In this document: positions 38,258 to 48,658 of the stretch, in pieces
How positions within the stretch are numbered: position 1 is the first letter of the stretch
Layout: each line of letters opens with the position of its first letter
Origin: Mesobacillus jeotgali
Lineage (GTDB): Bacteria > Bacillota > Bacilli > Bacillales > Cytobacillaceae
NCBI RefSeq assembly: GCF_002874535.1
Contig: NZ_CP025025.1
Coordinates: forward strand, 1,411,526-1,475,525
DNA length: 64,000 nucleotides
Direction: 5' to 3'
Notes under the pieces: model-generated
Told to the model about the DNA's origin: nothing
The model's input: the letters and a program-made list of their open reading frames with translations, nothing else
The model's database searches: none
Position numbers and translations under genes: made by a program

Positions 38258-38325
38258 TTCCGTAACGGAATGATAGAGCAAGAAGCAAATCGATTACTAC
38301 GTGCTTCAACAGTGGTTACTAACCA
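38258..38325. repeat. two 13-bp palindromes in the ftsZ-spoIIGA gap
   Basis: TTCCGTAACGGAA (38258-38270) and TGGTTACTAACCA (38313-38325) are perfect palindromes with one central base. The 450-bp gap 38070-38517 has no gene; B. subtilis carries bpr here. It must also hold the spoIIGA promoter; Spo0A-box-like TTGACAAAA (38171) and TTTGTCAGA (38374) are present but imperfect. Confidence 0.6.
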
Positions 38326-38517
38326 TTGCTCGGCGCCAGGTTGTATTTTTACCAGCCAAAGTAGTTTGCGCGGTTTGTCAGATTGAGCCGGCAATAGGCC
38401 GTTTGTATGCTTGATCCTTTAAAGCAGAAGGGATGGTGGGTTCTGAATAGGACTCTCTCGCAGCACTTTCAGCGGTCGAACAAGGCGCATGCGAAATTCT
38501 GTACAGGGGGATGAGAG

Positions 38518-39456
38518 GTGAAGGTCTATCTGGATGTCATCTGGGCATTGAATTTATTATTTGATACGTTTCTTCTCTACTTGACTGCCATCATCCTGAA
38601 AAGACAGGTTAAACTATGGCGGCTATGTGTGGGAGGGACTATAGGTTCACTGCTCATTATATTAGCAATTACTCCGTTTCATGCTGCAGCGGGGCACCCA
38701 GCGGGTAAACTGTTCTTTTCGATATTGATGGTCCTGGCAGCTTTTGGCTATAAAAGATTCCGTTTTTTCTTTAAGGCACTCATGACATTTTATGTAACGA
38801 CCTTTCTGCTTGGAGGAACTTTGACAGGAGTACATTACTTTATCCAATTTGATATGAACCTGGCCTCGAATGTGGCCATGAACCATATTAAAGGGTTTGG
38901 CGATCCGATCAGCTGGCTGTTTGTATTACTTGGATTTCCGCTCGCCTGGCATTTTTCAAAGAGGAATATTGAACAATTCGAAATGACCAAGATTCAATAT
39001 GAATCACTGGCTGAAGTGGAAGTGAAGTTCATGGAGATGGAGTTCAACATTAAAGGATTGATAGATAGCGGTAATCAGCTTTATGATCCTATCTCAAAGA
39101 TGCCAGTCATGATTTTATCAATTGCGAATTGTTCGGATAGTATGCCAAGTGATCTCATAAGGGTAGCTGAAAATCCCGATTGTGTTTTGTCGGGTGATGT
39201 TAATTTCTCGCAGCAGCTGGAAAATCGAATGAGGATCATTCCATGCAAGGTAGTCGGACAAGAGCATCAATTAATCATTGCTTTTAATCCTGACAAGATC
39301 AAGATCACTACAGACGAAGGAACTTATATTGCTGAAAAGGGGTTAATATCTTTTACTGCACAGGAACTTTCGGCTGATGGCAGTTTTCAATGTATTATCC
39401 ATCCAAAAATGATGGCAGGGATGGCAAAACAAGAGCCAACGGTGAAGGTAAGCTAA
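38518..39456 (+). CDS. spoIIGA: SpoIIGA, pro-sigma-E processing membrane protease
   Basis: Aspartic-type protease in the sporulation septum that cleaves pro-sigma-E when signalled by SpoIIR from the forespore. 312 residues: five membrane segments in the first 145 residues, then a cytoplasmic protease domain with catalytic Asp183 in DSGN (183-186). The start is GTG 38518, with GAGAGG and a G-run just upstream. sigE follows after 44 bases, as in every spore former of this group. Confidence 0.94.
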   Translation: MKVYLDVIWALNLLFDTFLLYLTAIILKRQVKLWRLCVGGTIGSLLIILAITPFHAAAGHPAGKLFFSILMVLAAFGYKRFRFFFKALMTFYVTTFLLGGTLTGVHYFIQFDMNLASNVAMNHIKGFGDPISWLFVLLGFPLAWHFSKRNIEQFEMTKIQYESLAEVEVKFMEMEFNIKGLIDSGNQLYDPISKMPVMILSIANCSDSMPSDLIRVAENPDCVLSGDVNFSQQLENRMRIIPCKVVGQEHQLIIAFNPDKIKITTDEGTYIAEKGLISFTAQELSADGSFQCIIHPKMMAGMAKQEPTVKVS

Positions 39457-39500
39457 TATTACTATACTCAGAAATACATAATTTAGAAGGAGGACAATCA

Positions 39501-40220
39501 ATGAAAAATTTGCGGCTTCGGATATCCTATTACTGGTATAAGTTATTAATGAAACTAGGCTTGAAAACAGATGAAATATATTATATCGGCGGTAGCGAAG
39601 CGTTGCCACCTCCTTTAACGAAAGAAGAGGAAGAAGTGCTTTTGAATAAGCTTCCAAATGGGGATAAAGCGGCGAGGTCAATTCTCATCGAAAGAAATTT
39701 GAGACTCGTTGTCTACATCGCACGTAAATTCGAAAATACGGGCATCAATATTGAAGACTTAATCAGTATCGGTACAATTGGTTTGATTAAGGCGGTCAAT
39801 ACCTTTAATCCTGAAAAGAAAATCAAGCTGGCGACCTACGCTTCCAGATGTATTGAAAATGAGATCCTGATGTATTTGCGAAGGAATAATAAACTGCGAT
39901 CGGAAGTTTCCTTCGATGAGCCTCTGAATATCGATTGGGATGGAAATGAACTGCTTTTGTCCGATGTTCTTGGAACTGATGACGATATTATCACAAAGGA
40001 TCTAGAGTCCAATGTGGATAAAAAATTGCTGGTTAAAGCACTTCAGCAACTTTCCGATCGTGAAAAGCAAATCATGGAATTGCGTTTCGGACTTGGCAGC
40101 GGCGAGGAAAAGACACAAAAGGATGTGGCGGATATGCTGGGAATTTCTCAGTCTTATATTTCACGTCTTGAAAAGAGAATCATCAAGCGTTTGCGTAAAG
40201 AATTCAACAAAATGGTATAG
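39501..40220 (+). CDS. sigE: sporulation sigma factor E (pro-sigma-E)
   Basis: Mother-cell sigma factor, made as an inactive membrane-associated precursor. 239 residues, as in B. subtilis. The first 27 residues are the pro-sequence, with the conserved cleavage point between Tyr27 and Tyr28 (EIYYIGG). Regions 2 ([14 protein letters not shown]) and 4 ([21 protein letters not shown]) follow. ATG 39501 has AGAAGGAGG. It is co-transcribed with spoIIGA. Confidence 0.97.
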   Translation: MKNLRLRISYYWYKLLMKLGLKTDEIYYIGGSEALPPPLTKEEEEVLLNKLPNGDKAARSILIERNLRLVVYIARKFENTGINIEDLISIGTIGLIKAVNTFNPEKKIKLATYASRCIENEILMYLRRNNKLRSEVSFDEPLNIDWDGNELLLSDVLGTDDDIITKDLESNVDKKLLVKALQQLSDREKQIMELRFGLGSGEEKTQKDVADMLGISQSYISRLEKRIIKRLRKEFNKMV

Positions 40221-40221
40221 C

Positions 40222-40249
40222 AGAAAAATTTTCTATAAAAAATTTTTCT
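40222..40249 (+). terminator. AT-rich hairpin after sigE
   Basis: Perfect 11-bp inverted repeat AGAAAAATTTT / AAAATTTTTCT with a 6-base loop. It is almost only A-T pairs, so it would be a weak terminator. Confidence 0.4.
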
Positions 40250-40325
40250 CTTTGATAATAGTGATAACTTGGCGGTTTTAATGGCTTATTCTTCCTGAAA
40301 ACAGTCCAGGCTTTAGGTAAATAGT

Positions 40326-40354
40326 GCATATTTTTCCTTCTTGCGGAGATACTG
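40326..40354 (+). promoter_or_regulatory. sigma-F promoter of sigG
   Basis: GCATA (40326-40330) and GGAGATACTG (40345-40354) match the sigma-F pattern GYATA and GGnnAnAnTn, with a 14-base spacer. In B. subtilis sigG is first transcribed by sigma-F in the forespore. The position 36 bases before the start codon fits. Confidence 0.7.
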
Positions 40355-40368
40355 ATTTTTGACAGCAG

Positions 40369-40392
40369 CTCCTGTGAGGAGGGAAAAGATTG
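40369..40392 (+). promoter_or_regulatory. sigG ribosome site with sequestering hairpin and TTG start
   Basis: The ribosome site AGGAG (40377-40381) is complementary to CTCCT (40369-40373) with only GTG between, so the leader can mask it. The start codon is TTG. A leader hairpin that lowers sigG translation is known in B. subtilis; the same logic appears here. Confidence 0.55.
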
Positions 40393-41169
40393 ACACGAAA
40401 CAAAGTTGAAATTTGCGGTGTTGATACATCAAAGCTTCCCGTTCTTAAAAACGAGGAAATGAGAAAACTTTTTAGAGAAATGCAAAGCGGTGACATCACA
40501 GCAAGAGAGAAACTTGTGAATGGGAACCTAAGGCTTGTTTTAAGTGTAATCCAGCGTTTTAACAACCGGGGCGAGTTTGTTGACGACCTATTTCAGGTCG
40601 GGTGTATAGGCCTTATGAAGTCCATTGATAATTTTGATCTCGGACAAAATGTTAAGTTTTCTACGTATGCTGTCCCGATGATCATCGGCGAAATTAGACG
40701 GTATTTAAGAGATAATAATCCAATCAGAGTCTCGCGCTCACTAAGGGATATAGCCTATAAAGCTCTTCAGGTCCGCGAAAGGCTGATGAGTGAGGCATCC
40801 AGGGAACCAACAGCCGAAGAAATCGCCAAGGTTCTAGAAGTACCTCACGAGGAAATTGTCTTCGCTCTTGACGCAATTCAGGATCCTGTATCCTTATTTG
40901 AACCGATTTATAATGATGGCGGAGATCCAATCTATGTGATGGACCAGCTAAGTGATGAACGGAACAAGGATACAAACTGGATTGAAGAAATCGCCCTTAA
41001 GGAAGGTATGAGACGCCTGAATGAGCGTGAAAAGTTAATCCTAAGGAAGAGATTCTTCCAGGGTAAGACACAGATGGAGGTAGCTGATGAAATCGGCATA
41101 TCGCAAGCCCAAGTGTCCCGTCTTGAAAAAGCAGCCATCAAACAAATGAATAAGAATATCCAAAGCTAA
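40390..41169 (+). CDS. sigG: sporulation sigma factor G
   Basis: Late forespore sigma factor, active after engulfment. 259 residues, nearly identical in design to B. subtilis sigma-G: region 2 (DDLFQVGCIGLMKSIDNFDL), region 3, and region 4 (QMEVADEIGISQAQVSRLEKAAI). The N-terminal stretch contains ICGVDTSKLP, the segment recognised by its inhibitors. TTG 40390 has GAGGAGGGA six bases upstream. It lies alone behind a sigma-F promoter. Confidence 0.97.
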   Translation: MTRNKVEICGVDTSKLPVLKNEEMRKLFREMQSGDITAREKLVNGNLRLVLSVIQRFNNRGEFVDDLFQVGCIGLMKSIDNFDLGQNVKFSTYAVPMIIGEIRRYLRDNNPIRVSRSLRDIAYKALQVRERLMSEASREPTAEEIAKVLEVPHEEIVFALDAIQDPVSLFEPIYNDGGDPIYVMDQLSDERNKDTNWIEEIALKEGMRRLNEREKLILRKRFFQGKTQMEVADEIGISQAQVSRLEKAAIKQMNKNIQS

Positions 41170-41193
41170 GCTGCCTTTTGGGCAGCTTTTTTT
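41168..41193 (+). terminator. terminator after sigG
   Basis: Stem AAGCTGCC / GGCAGCTT (41168-41175 with 41181-41188) and a T-run. Confidence 0.92.
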
Positions 41194-41343
41194 ATTTGAA
41201 CTCAGTTAGTTGAGCCTCTATTCTCAAAGAGGACAACTCCGTAAAATTCAATATCCACTTAAGTAATTCATACATCTGTTTCCTTTTCATATATTTTATA
41301 TAAGGGCTATATAACAGCCAATGTGAAATCCGGAGGGATCTGT

Positions 41344-41619
41344 ATGGTTAAGGTGACAGAATTTCAAGTTAAGGATGTTGTGAATGTCTCGGATGGAAAA
41401 AGGCTTGGTAATATAGAGGATTTTGAAATCAATTTAAATACGGGTAAAATCGAAGCTGTTGTGATTGGGAGTTCAGGCAAGGTGCTGGGATTCTTCGGAA
41501 AGGAAGATGAGGTTGTGATTCCCTGGACAAATATCCTGAAAATAGGTGAAGATGTCATTTTAGTCCGGTATAAAGACAGCGGGGGATATCTGCAACAGAA
41601 AAATGACGATGGGGAGTAA
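41344..41619 (+). CDS. ylmC: YlmC/YmxH family sporulation protein (PRC-barrel)
   Basis: 91-residue protein with one PRC-barrel domain (VVNVSDGKRLGNIEDFEIN..., VIPWTNILKIGEDVILV). Family members are expressed during sporulation in Bacillus, but the role is not established. ATG 41344 has GGAGGGA upstream; the frame could begin seven codons earlier but without a site. It stands between the sigG terminator and pgeF. Confidence 0.85.
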   Translation: MVKVTEFQVKDVVNVSDGKRLGNIEDFEINLNTGKIEAVVIGSSGKVLGFFGKEDEVVIPWTNILKIGEDVILVRYKDSGGYLQQKNDDGE

Positions 41620-41683
41620 CATCGTAATACTGTTGTATTGCGGTTTGTATGTGATAAACTAGACAAAAACGTGTGAGGTTAAA

Positions 41684-42517
41684 ATGATGGAACCATTCAT
41701 CTTAGAAAGTCAGGAATATTTTAAAATTAAAGAGTGGATAGAGCGTTATCCTGGACTTGAAGTTGGGTTCACGACGAAGAATGGCGGTGTGAGCCAGCAG
41801 GATGCTTTTACAGGTTTGAACTTCGGCTTTCATGTAGGAGACGAGCAGAATGCTGTTTGCGAAAATCGTCTCCTGCTTGCCGATAAGATCTCATTTCCTC
41901 TATCAAGCTGGGTTGGAGCGGAACAAACCCACGATATCCGAATCGCCAAGATTGGAAAATTGGATCAAGGAAGAGGCTCTGTAACTTATGATTCTTCTTT
42001 TTCAGGAACGGATGGTTTTTTGACAGAGGAGCAAGGGATTCTGCTGACGCTTTGTTTTGCAGACTGTGTCCCGCTTTATTTTATTGAACCGGAGACGAGA
42101 ATGATCGGAGTCGCTCATGCCGGCTGGAAGGGCACTGTTCACGGTATTGCAGCGGAGATGGTCAGCAAATTTCAGCAAAATGGCGCAAAAACAGAAAAAA
42201 TTTCTGCCGTTATTGGCCCATCAATATGCAAAAAATGTTATATTGTTGATGAGAGAGTCGTCAATTTAGTGAAAAATATACTAGATGGTGTCGATATATT
42301 ACCATATAATCAAGTTAGTGAAGGACAATTTTCTCTCGATTTAAAGGAATTGAACCGTCAGATCCTGTTAAGAGCAGGAGTGGAAGACGGGAATATACAT
42401 GTAACCGATTATTGCACTAGCTGCCATAGTGAGCATTTCTATTCCCATAGACGGGATAAGGGGAATGCAGGCCGAATGATGGCTTATATCGGCTGGAAGG
42501 AGGATAGCCGTCCATAA
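41684..42517 (+). CDS. pgeF: PgeF/YfiH-family polyphenol oxidase / purine nucleoside phosphorylase (YlmD)
   Basis: Single-domain laccase-like protein of 277 residues. The metal-site motif HAGWKG and the downstream cysteine/histidine residues ([17 protein letters not shown]) are intact. Relatives hydrolyse or phosphorolyse purine nucleosides; the E. coli homologue YfiH is reported to prevent misincorporation of serine in the wall peptide. It begins the ylmDEFGH-divIVA group. Two ATGs (41684, 41687) fit. The stop overlaps ylmE (TAATG). Confidence 0.88.
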   Translation: MMEPFILESQEYFKIKEWIERYPGLEVGFTTKNGGVSQQDAFTGLNFGFHVGDEQNAVCENRLLLADKISFPLSSWVGAEQTHDIRIAKIGKLDQGRGSVTYDSSFSGTDGFLTEEQGILLTLCFADCVPLYFIEPETRMIGVAHAGWKGTVHGIAAEMVSKFQQNGAKTEKISAVIGPSICKKCYIVDERVVNLVKNILDGVDILPYNQVSEGQFSLDLKELNRQILLRAGVEDGNIHVTDYCTSCHSEHFYSHRRDKGNAGRMMAYIGWKEDSRP

Positions 42518-43203
42518 TGAAGGTCAGAGAAAATCTGGAGGTTATCCAGAGTCAGATTGCAGATGCCTGTAAAAAAACCGGGCGCATTCCAGAAGAGGTC
42601 AAAATTATTGCCGTCACTAAATATGTTTCACCAGAACGGGCCCAGGAAGCCATTGATGCAGGAGTCACCCATCTGGGTGAAAACCGGGATGAGGGACTGC
42701 TCCATAAAATTGGCCAATTAGAGGACAAGCCGGTCTGGCATTTTATCGGGACGCTGCAAACGAGAAAAGTGAAAAACATCATTGAACATGTTACATATAT
42801 CCATTCATTGGACAGGCTTTCACTTGCAAAGGAAATCAATAAGCGGTCCGAATCAAAAGTGAGATGTCTCATCCAGGTCAACGCATCCGGTGAAGAGAGC
42901 AAGCATGGGTTAAGACCGGAGGATGTCATTGGTTTTGTACAAGAACTGAAGCAGTTTACGAATATTGAAGTAAGCGGACTAATGACGATGGCCCCTTTTA
43001 CAGAGGATGAGCAAGTGATCAGGGATTGTTTCAGGACAATGAAAAGGCTGCAAGCAGATATACAATCGCTGAAGTTTGATTATGCACCATGTAATGAACT
43101 GTCGATGGGAATGTCAAATGATTTTCAAATAGCTGTTGAAGAAGGATCAACAATGGTGCGTATTGGCACTGCCTTGGTAGGCAATGAATCGGAGGTGCAT
43201 TAA
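42517..43203 (+). CDS. ylmE: pyridoxal phosphate homeostasis protein YlmE (YggS family)
   Basis: 228-residue PLP-binding protein with an alanine-racemase-like TIM barrel and no second domain. The lysine that binds PLP lies in [10 protein letters not shown] near residue 36; the phosphate-binding [13 protein letters not shown] segment is near the C-terminus. It keeps free PLP and amino-acid pools in balance; no catalytic activity is known. Starts on the last base of pgeF. Confidence 0.92.
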   Translation: MKVRENLEVIQSQIADACKKTGRIPEEVKIIAVTKYVSPERAQEAIDAGVTHLGENRDEGLLHKIGQLEDKPVWHFIGTLQTRKVKNIIEHVTYIHSLDRLSLAKEINKRSESKVRCLIQVNASGEESKHGLRPEDVIGFVQELKQFTNIEVSGLMTMAPFTEDEQVIRDCFRTMKRLQADIQSLKFDYAPCNELSMGMSNDFQIAVEEGSTMVRIGTALVGNESEVH

Positions 43204-43204
43204 T

Positions 43205-43645
43205 ATGAGCTTAAAATCAAAAATTAAGACATTTTTTTTCCTGGAAGATGAATATGACTATAATGATGAGGAAATGCTCGAGGAAGAAGCTGAGCCTTTC
43301 AAGCCGAATAAACAGCCTGTTCAGCAAAAGCAGAATGTAGTAAGCCTGCAAAGTGTGCAAAAGTCTTCGAAGGTGATCCTGATGGAGCCAAGAATGTATG
43401 CGGAAGCACAGGAAATTGCAGACCATCTGAAAAATCGCCGGGCAGTCGTTGTGAACCTGCAGCGTATCGAACAGGACCAGGCAAGGCGTATCGTAGATTT
43501 CCTCAGCGGAACAGTTTATGCGATCAGCGGGGATATCCAGCGGATCGGCATGAATATCTTCTTATGTACCCCGGATAATGTGGAAGTCACAGGAAATATT
43601 TCTGAATTGATGCAGGAGCGGGATTACCAAGAGTCGAGGTGGTAG
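43205..43645 (+). CDS. sepF: cell division protein SepF
   Basis: Membrane-binding FtsZ partner that forms rings around the septum and can replace FtsA as anchor. 146 residues: N-terminal amphipathic helix ([12 protein letters not shown]), acidic/Gln linker, then the SepF core ([20 protein letters not shown]..., [21 protein letters not shown]). ATG 43205 follows GGAGGTG; the stop of ylmE lies just before. Confidence 0.94.
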   Translation: MSLKSKIKTFFFLEDEYDYNDEEMLEEEAEPFKPNKQPVQQKQNVVSLQSVQKSSKVILMEPRMYAEAQEIADHLKNRRAVVVNLQRIEQDQARRIVDFLSGTVYAISGDIQRIGMNIFLCTPDNVEVTGNISELMQERDYQESRW

Positions 43646-43650
43646 AGTAA

Positions 43651-43911
43651 ATGGATTTAGTAATAGGCATAATAGCTCAATTAGTCAGTCTTTATCAATG
43701 GGCCCTGATTATTTATATTTTCATGTCATGGTTCCCGAATGCCAGAGAAACAACAATAGGACAATTTTTAGCACGTATTTGCGAACCTTTCCTGGAGCCT
43801 TTCCGACGGATTGTTCCTTCAATCGGCATGATTGATATTTCGCCAATCGTTGCCTTCCTTGTATTGCGTTTTGCTGTCAGCGGGTTGTATCAGCTGGCTG
43901 CATGGTTTTAA
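43651..43911 (+). CDS. ylmG: YggT family membrane protein YlmG
   Basis: 86-residue protein with two hydrophobic segments and the family sequence SWFPNARE...[15 protein letters not shown] between them. YggT proteins are linked to division or nucleoid/osmotic roles by gene position; function remains unclear. The ribosome site GAGGTGG lies inside the end of sepF. Confidence 0.9.
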   Translation: MDLVIGIIAQLVSLYQWALIIYIFMSWFPNARETTIGQFLARICEPFLEPFRRIVPSIGMIDISPIVAFLVLRFAVSGLYQLAAWF

Positions 43912-43931
43912 TAAGGATAAATTCTTGTCTT

Positions 43932-43960
43932 GCAGGGTCTGAATCAGGCCCTGCTTATTT
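43932..43960 (+). terminator. weak hairpin between ylmG and ylmH
   Basis: GCAGGG / CCCTGC stem with an 11-base loop and an interrupted T stretch. It may reduce but not end transcription. Confidence 0.4.
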
Positions 43961-43989
43961 TCTATTAAAGGTATTAAAGGAGTACAAAA

Positions 43990-44763
43990 ATGAGTATCTA
44001 CCAGCACTTCCGACCTGAAGAACGGGAATTTATCGATCAGGTCATAAACTGGAAGGAATATGTTGAACAAAACTATGCTCCGAAATTGACTGATTTCCTG
44101 GATCCCAGGGAACAGCAGATTTTATCTACAGTGATCGGCAAGCATCCAGATGTTAAGTGGGAGCTATTTGGCGGTGCTCCAGGTACAGAGAGAAAACGGG
44201 CATTTCTTTACCCAGAGTATATGGAAGCAAAAGTAGAGGATTTCCAGATTAAGCTTTTTGGAATTGATTATGCAAAGAAATTTGTGAATATTGAACACCG
44301 TCAAGTTTTGGGCAGCTTGATGTCTCTCGGACTGAAGCGCGGAAAATTTGGAGATATCCTGATTGAGGGTGATGTGGTGCAATTTTTCGCAGCAGACGAA
44401 ATCGCTGATTACATTCGGCTTCAACTGGAATCAATCGGCAGGGCATCGATTGGCTTGTCCGAGCTTCCACTTGAAAATGCAGTCATCTCTGCTGAAAATT
44501 GGAATGAAATGAACACTACAGTATCGTCCTTGCGGCTAGATACGGTCATATCAGCGCTATTCAATCTCTCAAGGCAAAAATCCCAGCTGCTCATCCAGCA
44601 TGGCCAAGTAAAGGTTAATTGGACTGCGATCGAAAATACTGCTTTTGAATGCGGTGAAGGTGATGTCATTTCCGCACGTGGTTACGGCCGTGCGAAAATT
44701 ATCACAATTGAAGGGAAAACAAAAAAAGATAAATATCGAGTTATTGCCGGGAGAAAAAAATAA
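43990..44763 (+). CDS. ylmH: S4-domain RNA-binding protein YlmH
   Basis: 257 residues: N-terminal RNA-binding region of the YlmH family, then an S4 domain near residues 180-250 (LRLDTVISALFNLSR...LLIQHGQVKVN). Recent work in B. subtilis places YlmH on 50S subunits during ribosome-associated quality control, overlapping with RqcP. Another quality-control factor, RqcH, is encoded at the end of this window. ATG 43990 follows AAGGAG. Confidence 0.9.
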   Translation: MSIYQHFRPEEREFIDQVINWKEYVEQNYAPKLTDFLDPREQQILSTVIGKHPDVKWELFGGAPGTERKRAFLYPEYMEAKVEDFQIKLFGIDYAKKFVNIEHRQVLGSLMSLGLKRGKFGDILIEGDVVQFFAADEIADYIRLQLESIGRASIGLSELPLENAVISAENWNEMNTTVSSLRLDTVISALFNLSRQKSQLLIQHGQVKVNWTAIENTAFECGEGDVISARGYGRAKIITIEGKTKKDKYRVIAGRKK

Positions 44764-44854
44764 TTATATAGTAATAGAAGAAGGATTTTTAGTTTATTTG
44801 TCGAATCATTGCTTTAAGTACATAAAGGATTATAACTTAATGGGAGGTGGCGTC

Positions 44855-45376
44855 ATGCCTTTAACGCCGTTAGATATACACAACAAAGAATTCAATAAGG
44901 GATTTCGCGGGTATGATGAAGATGAAGTAAATGAATTTCTTGACCAGGTGATCAAGGACTACGAACTAATTATCCGAGAGAAAAAAGAGCTAGAAGAAAA
45001 ATTGAATGAAATGAATTCAAGGCTTGGCCATTTTACAAATATAGAAGAAACCTTGAATAAATCGATTGTGATCGCGCAGGAAGCAGGGGAAGAAGTCCGC
45101 CGCAACGCGCAAAAGGAAGCGAAGCTGATCGTCAAGGAAGCAGAAAAGAACGCTGACAGGATCATTAATGAATCTCTATCCAAGGCACGAAAAATCGCCC
45201 TTGAAATTGAAGAATTGAAGAAGCAGTCCAAAGTATTCAGAACAAGGTTCAAAATGCTGATCGAAGCGCAGCTTGATATGCTGAACACTGATGATTGGGA
45301 TCATCTGCTTGAATATGAATTGGATTCAACAGAATTGAAGGCTGCTGCTAGAGAAGAAGAAGATTCACTGGCTTGA
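44855..45376 (+). CDS. divIVA: cell division / polar localisation protein DivIVA
   Basis: Coiled-coil scaffold that binds curved membrane at poles and septa and places MinJ-MinCD and the chromosome anchor. 173 residues: N-terminal lipid-binding domain (LTPLDIHNKEFNKGFRGYDEDEVNEFLDQV), then a long coiled coil. ATG 44855 has GGGAGGTGG six bases upstream; a long in-frame extension back into ylmH is not used. The stop codon overlaps the -35 box of the ileS promoter. Confidence 0.95.
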   Translation: MPLTPLDIHNKEFNKGFRGYDEDEVNEFLDQVIKDYELIIREKKELEEKLNEMNSRLGHFTNIEETLNKSIVIAQEAGEEVRRNAQKEAKLIVKEAEKNADRIINESLSKARKIALEIEELKKQSKVFRTRFKMLIEAQLDMLNTDDWDHLLEYELDSTELKAAAREEEDSLA

Positions 45377-45401
45377 CGCGGGGACGTTATTTCGCATATA
45401 A
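45372..45401 (+). promoter_or_regulatory. sigma-A promoter of ileS
   Basis: TTGACG (45372-45377), 18-base spacer, consensus TATAAT (45396-45401). It precedes the T-box leader. Confidence 0.85.
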
Positions 45402-45424
45402 TTTCATAACAAAGTGCAATACAT

Positions 45425-45688
45425 GACAGAAACGATGACAGGGACAGTATGGCGTTCCAGTTGCTTGCTTTTCAGCGAAATGGGGAAGGTGGAAGCCCAT
45501 TGCAAGCGGATTGCCAGAAAATCACCCGATAGTTCCGAGCTGAACATCCTTTGGGATCAGTAAGCACAGGCGTGACATTCGCGTTAAGAATGCTAAGAGG
45601 ACAGGATGGTGAATCCTTGTCTATTTAGGGTGGTACCGCGGGAATATAAACCTTCTCGTCCCTTTTCAGGGATGAGGAGGTTTTTTTA
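45425..45688 (+). promoter_or_regulatory. T-box riboswitch of ileS
   Basis: Leader RNA that reads uncharged tRNA-Ile. The conserved T-box AGGGTGGTACCGCG is at 45627-45640. The intrinsic terminator stem is 45649-45662 with 45669-45682, followed by seven T residues. An ATC triplet at 45546-45548 (in GAACATCC, 3' half of stem I) is a candidate isoleucine specifier. Uncharged tRNA-Ile would favour the antiterminator and read-through into ileS. Confidence 0.93.
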
Positions 45689-45745
45689 TTTTCAGAAATC
45701 GTATTCTTTCATGATTGCTACGGTAAAAATAGGAGGATCAATTTA

Positions 45746-48505
45746 ATGGAGTACAAAGATACTTTGCTCATGCCGAAGACCGAGTTTCCAATGCGCGGAA
45801 ACCTTCCGAACAGGGAACCTGAAATCCAGGCAAAATGGGAAGAAATGAATGTTTACGAAAAGGTTCAAAAGCACACAGAAGGACGTCCGCTGTTCATCCT
45901 GCATGACGGACCTCCATACGCTAATGGAGACATCCATATGGGCCACGCACTTAATAAAATCCTCAAAGATTTTATCGTCCGTTATAAATCAATGAGCGGT
46001 TTTTGCTCGCCATATGTACCTGGCTGGGACACTCACGGTTTGCCAATCGAGCAGGCATTGACTAACAAGGGTGTAAAACGAAAGGAAATGACTGTAGCTG
46101 AGTTCAGGAAGCTTTGTGAAGAGTATGCATACGAGCAAATCAATAACCAGCGTGAACAGTTCAAACGTCTTGGTGTTCGCGGAGACTGGGAAAACCCTTA
46201 TATCACATTGAAGCCTGAATATGAAGCACAGCAAATCAAAGTATTCGGGGATATGGCCAAAAAGGGATACATCTACAAAGGGAAAAAACCTGTTTATTGG
46301 TCTCCATCAAGTGAGTCTGCACTTGCAGAAGCAGAAATCGAATATCAGGATAAGCGTTCTGCATCCATCTATGTTGGTTTCCCTGTAAAAGACGGCAAAG
46401 GTGTTCTTGACCAGGATGTCGAAATTGTCATCTGGACGACAACACCATGGACGATTCCTGCAAACCTTGGAATCTCCGTTCACCCAGAATTGACGTACGT
46501 TGTTGTAGAAGCTGATGGAAGGAAATTCCTTGTTGCTGAAGAACTTCTAGAAGCAGTTACGAATGAAATCGGCTGGGAAAATACTTCCACAGTTAAAAAA
46601 CTTGCAGGTAAAGAGCTTGAAGGTGTTCTTGCAAAGCACCCATTATACGATCGCACTTCGCTAGTCATGCTTGGCGAGCACGTAACGACTGATGCTGGTA
46701 CAGGATGTGTCCACACTGCCCCAGGACACGGGGAAGATGACTTCCATGTTGGCCAGAAGTATGGACTTGAAGTTTTATGCCCTGTAGATGATAAGGGTGT
46801 TATGACAGCTGAGGCAGAAGGCTTTGAAGGTTTATTCTATGATCAGGCGAACAAGCCAATCACAGAAAAGCTTGAAGAAGCTGGTGCTTTACTGAAGCTA
46901 AGCTTCATCACACATTCATACCCGCATGACTGGAGAACGAAAAAACCTGTTATCTTCCGTGCTACAGCACAATGGTTTGCGTCTATCAAAGATTTCCGCG
47001 GCGAATTGTTAAAAGCTGTTGAAGAAACAAAATGGGTACCAGCATGGGGCGAAACAAGACTATTCAATATGGTCCGTGATCGCGGTGACTGGTGTATCTC
47101 CCGTCAGCGTGCATGGGGCGTTCCAATCCCGGTATTCTATGCTGAAAATGGCCAGGAAATCATCACGGATGAAACAATCGACCATGTCTCAAACCTTTTC
47201 CGTGAGCATGGTTCTAATATCTGGTTTGAAAAAGAAGCCAATGAATTGCTTCCAGAAGGCTTTAGCCACCCTGGAAGCCCTAATGGCAAGTTTACGAAAG
47301 AAACGGACATCATGGATGTTTGGTTCGATTCTGGTTCATCACACCAGGCAGTACTTGTAGAGCGCGATGATCTTCAGCGCCCGGCAGACCTTTATCTTGA
47401 AGGATCTGACCAATACCGCGGCTGGTTCAACTCATCATTATCTACAGCAGTTGCAGTAACAGGCAAAGCACCTTACAAAGGAGTCCTTAGCCACGGTTTT
47501 GCACTTGATGGCGAAGGCCGCAAGATGAGCAAATCAATCGGTAACGTTGTCGTTCCTGCAAAGGTTATGAACCAGTTGGGTGCCGATATCCTGCGACTCT
47601 GGGTGGCATCCGTCGATTATCAATCCGATGTACGTGTTTCTGACGCGATTCTGAAGCAGGTTGCTGAAGTGTACCGAAAAATCCGTAACACATTCAGATT
47701 CTTGCTCGGCAACCTTTCTGATTTCAACCCTGCAACTGATGCAGTGCCATTCGATCAGCTGCGCGAAGTTGACCAGTTCATGCTCGTGAAGTTGAACAAG
47801 TTGATCAAATATGTGCGCAATGCATATGACAATTATGAATTTGCAGGCGTCTACCATGCGGTCAATAATTTCTGTACTCTAGACCTAAGTGCATTCTATC
47901 TGGATTTTGCAAAGGATGTCCTGTATATCGAAGCTGCAGATAATTCTGAGCGACGAGCTATTCAGACGGTATTACACGAGAGTCTGCTTGCATTGGTGAA
48001 GCTGACAGCACCGATCCTTTCTCATACAGCGGATGAGGTTTGGGGATTCATCCCTTCAGCTGACGAAGACAGCGTCCAGCTGACAGATATGCCTGAACCG
48101 AAGGAAATCGCAAATGCAGAAGCACTTGAAAACAAGTGGAATGCATTCATGAAGCTTCGTGACGATGTCCTAAAGGCTCTTGAAGAAGCAAGGAACGACA
48201 AGGTCATCGGTAAATCGCTGACTGCGAAGGTTTCATTATACGTAAACGACAGCACTAAAGAGCTTCTGGATTCAATCTCTGAAAACTTAAGCCAGCTGTT
48301 CATTGTTTCAGGGTTCGAAGTGGCAGGAAGCTACGACCAGGCTCCTGACAACGCGATGAAGCTTGAAAATACAGCGATTGTTGTTACAAAAGCTGAAGGC
48401 GAAACATGTGAGAGATGCTGGGTTGTGACTCCAGAAGTTGGCAAAGTTGAAGAGCACCTAACATTATGTGAACGCTGTGCAACTGTTGTAAAAGAAAATT
48501 ACTAA
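45746..48505 (+). CDS. ileS: isoleucyl-tRNA synthetase
   Basis: Charges tRNA-Ile. 919 residues, class I synthetase: HMGH (64-67) as the HIGH motif, KMSKS in [12 protein letters not shown] near residue 595, editing domain inserted between (WTTTPWT). The C-terminal zinc site has CERC...CERC. This is the bacterial type with a zinc finger. ATG 45746 follows AGGAGG. It is transcribed alone behind its T-box. Confidence 0.97.
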   Translation: MEYKDTLLMPKTEFPMRGNLPNREPEIQAKWEEMNVYEKVQKHTEGRPLFILHDGPPYANGDIHMGHALNKILKDFIVRYKSMSGFCSPYVPGWDTHGLPIEQALTNKGVKRKEMTVAEFRKLCEEYAYEQINNQREQFKRLGVRGDWENPYITLKPEYEAQQIKVFGDMAKKGYIYKGKKPVYWSPSSESALAEAEIEYQDKRSASIYVGFPVKDGKGVLDQDVEIVIWTTTPWTIPANLGISVHPELTYVVVEADGRKFLVAEELLEAVTNEIGWENTSTVKKLAGKELEGVLAKHPLYDRTSLVMLGEHVTTDAGTGCVHTAPGHGEDDFHVGQKYGLEVLCPVDDKGVMTAEAEGFEGLFYDQANKPITEKLEEAGALLKLSFITHSYPHDWRTKKPVIFRATAQWFASIKDFRGELLKAVEETKWVPAWGETRLFNMVRDRGDWCISRQRAWGVPIPVFYAENGQEIITDETIDHVSNLFREHGSNIWFEKEANELLPEGFSHPGSPNGKFTKETDIMDVWFDSGSSHQAVLVERDDLQRPADLYLEGSDQYRGWFNSSLSTAVAVTGKAPYKGVLSHGFALDGEGRKMSKSIGNVVVPAKVMNQLGADILRLWVASVDYQSDVRVSDAILKQVAEVYRKIRNTFRFLLGNLSDFNPATDAVPFDQLREVDQFMLVKLNKLIKYVRNAYDNYEFAGVYHAVNNFCTLDLSAFYLDFAKDVLYIEAADNSERRAIQTVLHESLLALVKLTAPILSHTADEVWGFIPSADEDSVQLTDMPEPKEIANAEALENKWNAFMKLRDDVLKALEEARNDKVIGKSLTAKVSLYVNDSTKELLDSISENLSQLFIVSGFEVAGSYDQAPDNAMKLENTAIVVTKAEGETCERCWVVTPEVGKVEEHLTLCERCATVVKENY

Positions 48506-48514
48506 ATAATTTTT

Positions 48515-48543
48515 GAACTCCGGGTTTTGGCCCGGAGTTTTTT
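48515..48543 (+). terminator. terminator after ileS
   Basis: Perfect 9-bp stem AACTCCGGG / CCCGGAGTT and a T-run of seven. Confidence 0.93.
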
Positions 48544-48658
48544 TATGTTGCCAATTATCATCCTGCTTGGGAAATCCTGCAGTACATGTAAAAAGTTTAG
48601 CTGAGTCAGCATCATGACTATGGAAATAATAGCTGTAAACAGGAACGGGGGCAGATAT

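Noticed and set aside
38171-38382. Spo0A boxes for spoIIGA (TTGACAAAA, TTTGTCAGA)
   Set aside because: Single imperfect matches more than 130 bases from the start codon, without a well-placed -10; mentioned only in passing.
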